Source: Candidatus Eiseniibacteriota bacterium
GTDB taxonomy: Bacteria > Joyebacterota > Joyebacteria > Joyebacterales > Joyebacteraceae
DNA length: 6,111 bases
NCBI GenBank assembly: GCA_030630395.1
Contig: DAOVNE010000093.1
Coordinates: 1-6,111, forward strand
Direction of reading: 5' to 3'
In this document: positions 5,150 through 6,111 of the stretch, one piece after another
Layout of the letters: every line of letters begins with the position of its first letter
Numbering within the stretch: the first letter of the stretch is position 1
Notes under the pieces: generated by a model
Seen by the model: only the letters and a program-made list of their open reading frames with translations
What the model was told of the DNA's origin: nothing
Database searches by the model: none
Position numbers and translations under genes: made by a program

Positions 5150-6111
5150 GTGCTTCAGAAACTCGGTGACATTCTCAGAGGAAGCGGCGTGCAATTCCAG
5201 ATTGCCGACATGCGTGGGAAGAGCTCGATCGATGAGATCGACGTGAGCGCTGTGGAGCACGACTCACGGATGGTGAAAGAGAATGGTCTCTTTGTCGCCG
5301 TCAGGGGGTTCGTCTCCGATGGGCACTCCCACGTGGCCGAGGCCGCGAGGCGGGGAGCAGTCGCCGCTCTCGTTGAGGAGCCGACCGGCGCCTCCGGGGT
5401 CACGGAGATCGTGGTCGCCGACACGCGAGCCGCGATGGGTCCCGTGGCGCACGAATTCCACGGGCGACCGTCGGAGCATCTCAAGATCCACACGATCACG
5501 GGGACAAACGGCAAGACGACAACCCTTCACCTCATCGATTCGATTCTCAAGGAGAGCGGCATCAAGACGGGCGTCATCGGGACTCTGGGGTATCGCGGGG
5601 TAGGGGCGGGCACGGCTGCAGAACGGACGAGCCCGGAATCGACCGACCTTGCCAGACTCCTGGCATCGATGCTGGACGATGGTGTCGAGGCTGTCACGAT
5701 GGAGGTGTCGTCACACGCTCTCTCTCTCGGGCGCGTGCTTGGCATGAAGATGGACACGGCGACATTCACCAATCTGTCGCATGACCATCTCGATTTCCAC
5801 GGCTCGATCGCGGAATACGGCGCTGCCAAGACCAGGCTCTTTGATCTCATCGCAGGCGACGCCAACAAGCCGGGGGCATCGGCGATCGTGAATCGCGACG
5901 ACGCCTTCGGCCGGGAGATCCTGGCGTCACTGTCGGACGCTGAGAAGCTCACGGTGCTTTCCTACGGGATGACTGATGGGGACGTACACGCCTCGAACAT
6001 TGAGACGGCCCCTGACGGAACGACGGCAGTCTTCCACACGCCGGCCGGCGAGATCGACGTACACCTCAATCTCATCGCCGGCTTCAACGTCATGAACGCC
6101 CTGGCGGCCAC
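5150..6111 (+). CDS. murE: UDP-MurNAc-tripeptide synthetase MurE (3' end outside window)
   Basis: A frame open from GTG 5150 to the window end gives the first 320 codons of a family usually near 490 residues. MurE is a cytoplasmic ligase that adds the third residue (diaminopimelate or lysine) to UDP-MurNAc-L-Ala-D-Glu using ATP. Visible are the N-terminal UDP-binding domain with DSR and GLFVAVRGFVSDGHSHV; the P-loop ITGTNGKTTT (G118-T-N-G-K122); TSPESTDLARLL; MEVSSHALSLGR; FTNLSHDHLDFHGS; the AAKTRLF segment whose K227 should be the carbamylated lysine; and IAGFNVMNALAA at the edge. The DNPR/DNP-type motif that tells DAP- from Lys-adding enzymes lies beyond the window. The start GTG has AGAGGG (5139-5144) 5 nt upstream, partly inside the ftsI stop region; the gap to ftsI is 9 bp. 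The N-terminus MLQKLGDIL fits the family. Confidence 0.95.
   Translation, partial: MLQKLGDILRGSGVQFQIADMRGKSSIDEIDVSAVEHDSRMVKENGLFVAVRGFVSDGHSHVAEAARRGAVAALVEEPTGASGVTEIVVADTRAAMGPVAHEFHGRPSEHLKIHTITGTNGKTTTLHLIDSILKESGIKTGVIGTLGYRGVGAGTAAERTSPESTDLARLLASMLDDGVEAVTMEVSSHALSLGRVLGMKMDTATFTNLSHDHLDFHGSIAEYGAAKTRLFDLIAGDANKPGASAIVNRDDAFGREILASLSDAEKLTVLSYGMTDGDVHASNIETAPDGTTAVFHTPAGEIDVHLNLIAGFNVMNALAA

Overview
This window is the 5' part of a division and cell wall (dcw) cluster from a GC-rich bacterium, preceded by the tail of an unrelated secreted protein. All recognisable genes are on the + strand. The first gene ends in a FlgD-like / type IX-type C-terminal sorting domain with the NPFNP signature. 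Such tails are abundant in FCB-superphylum and neighbouring uncultured lineages (Eisenbacteria-, Latescibacteria- or Krumholzibacteria-like). That placement is an inference from one domain, the base composition and the gene order; the window has no rRNA or other decisive phylogenetic marker.

Layout: 1-399 is the truncated secreted protein. 400-704 is a non-coding gap with two strong inverted repeats, then a good sigma-70-type promoter (TTGACA, 18 bp, TAGTAT) and three GTGGG boxes at exact 10-bp spacing, the classic MraZ operator. Then follow mraZ (705-1169), a small STAS-domain gene (1174-1533), rsmH (1604-2539), an ftsL-like gene (2641-3042), a division transpeptidase ftsI/PBP2 gene with a C-terminal PASTA domain (3020-5140), and murE (from 5150, running off the end).

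The genes read as one transcription unit: gaps are short or negative and no terminator is visible after 501. MraZ probably represses its own operon through the GTGGG boxes. RsmH methylates 16S rRNA, FtsL and FtsI act in septal peptidoglycan synthesis, and MurE adds the third amino acid of the stem peptide in the cytoplasm.

Most of the window is an ordinary dcw cluster. The one real departure is the STAS-domain gene between mraZ and rsmH, two genes that are usually adjacent. Its normal phospho-acceptor serine position is not a serine or threonine. No wholly new multi-gene system is evident here.
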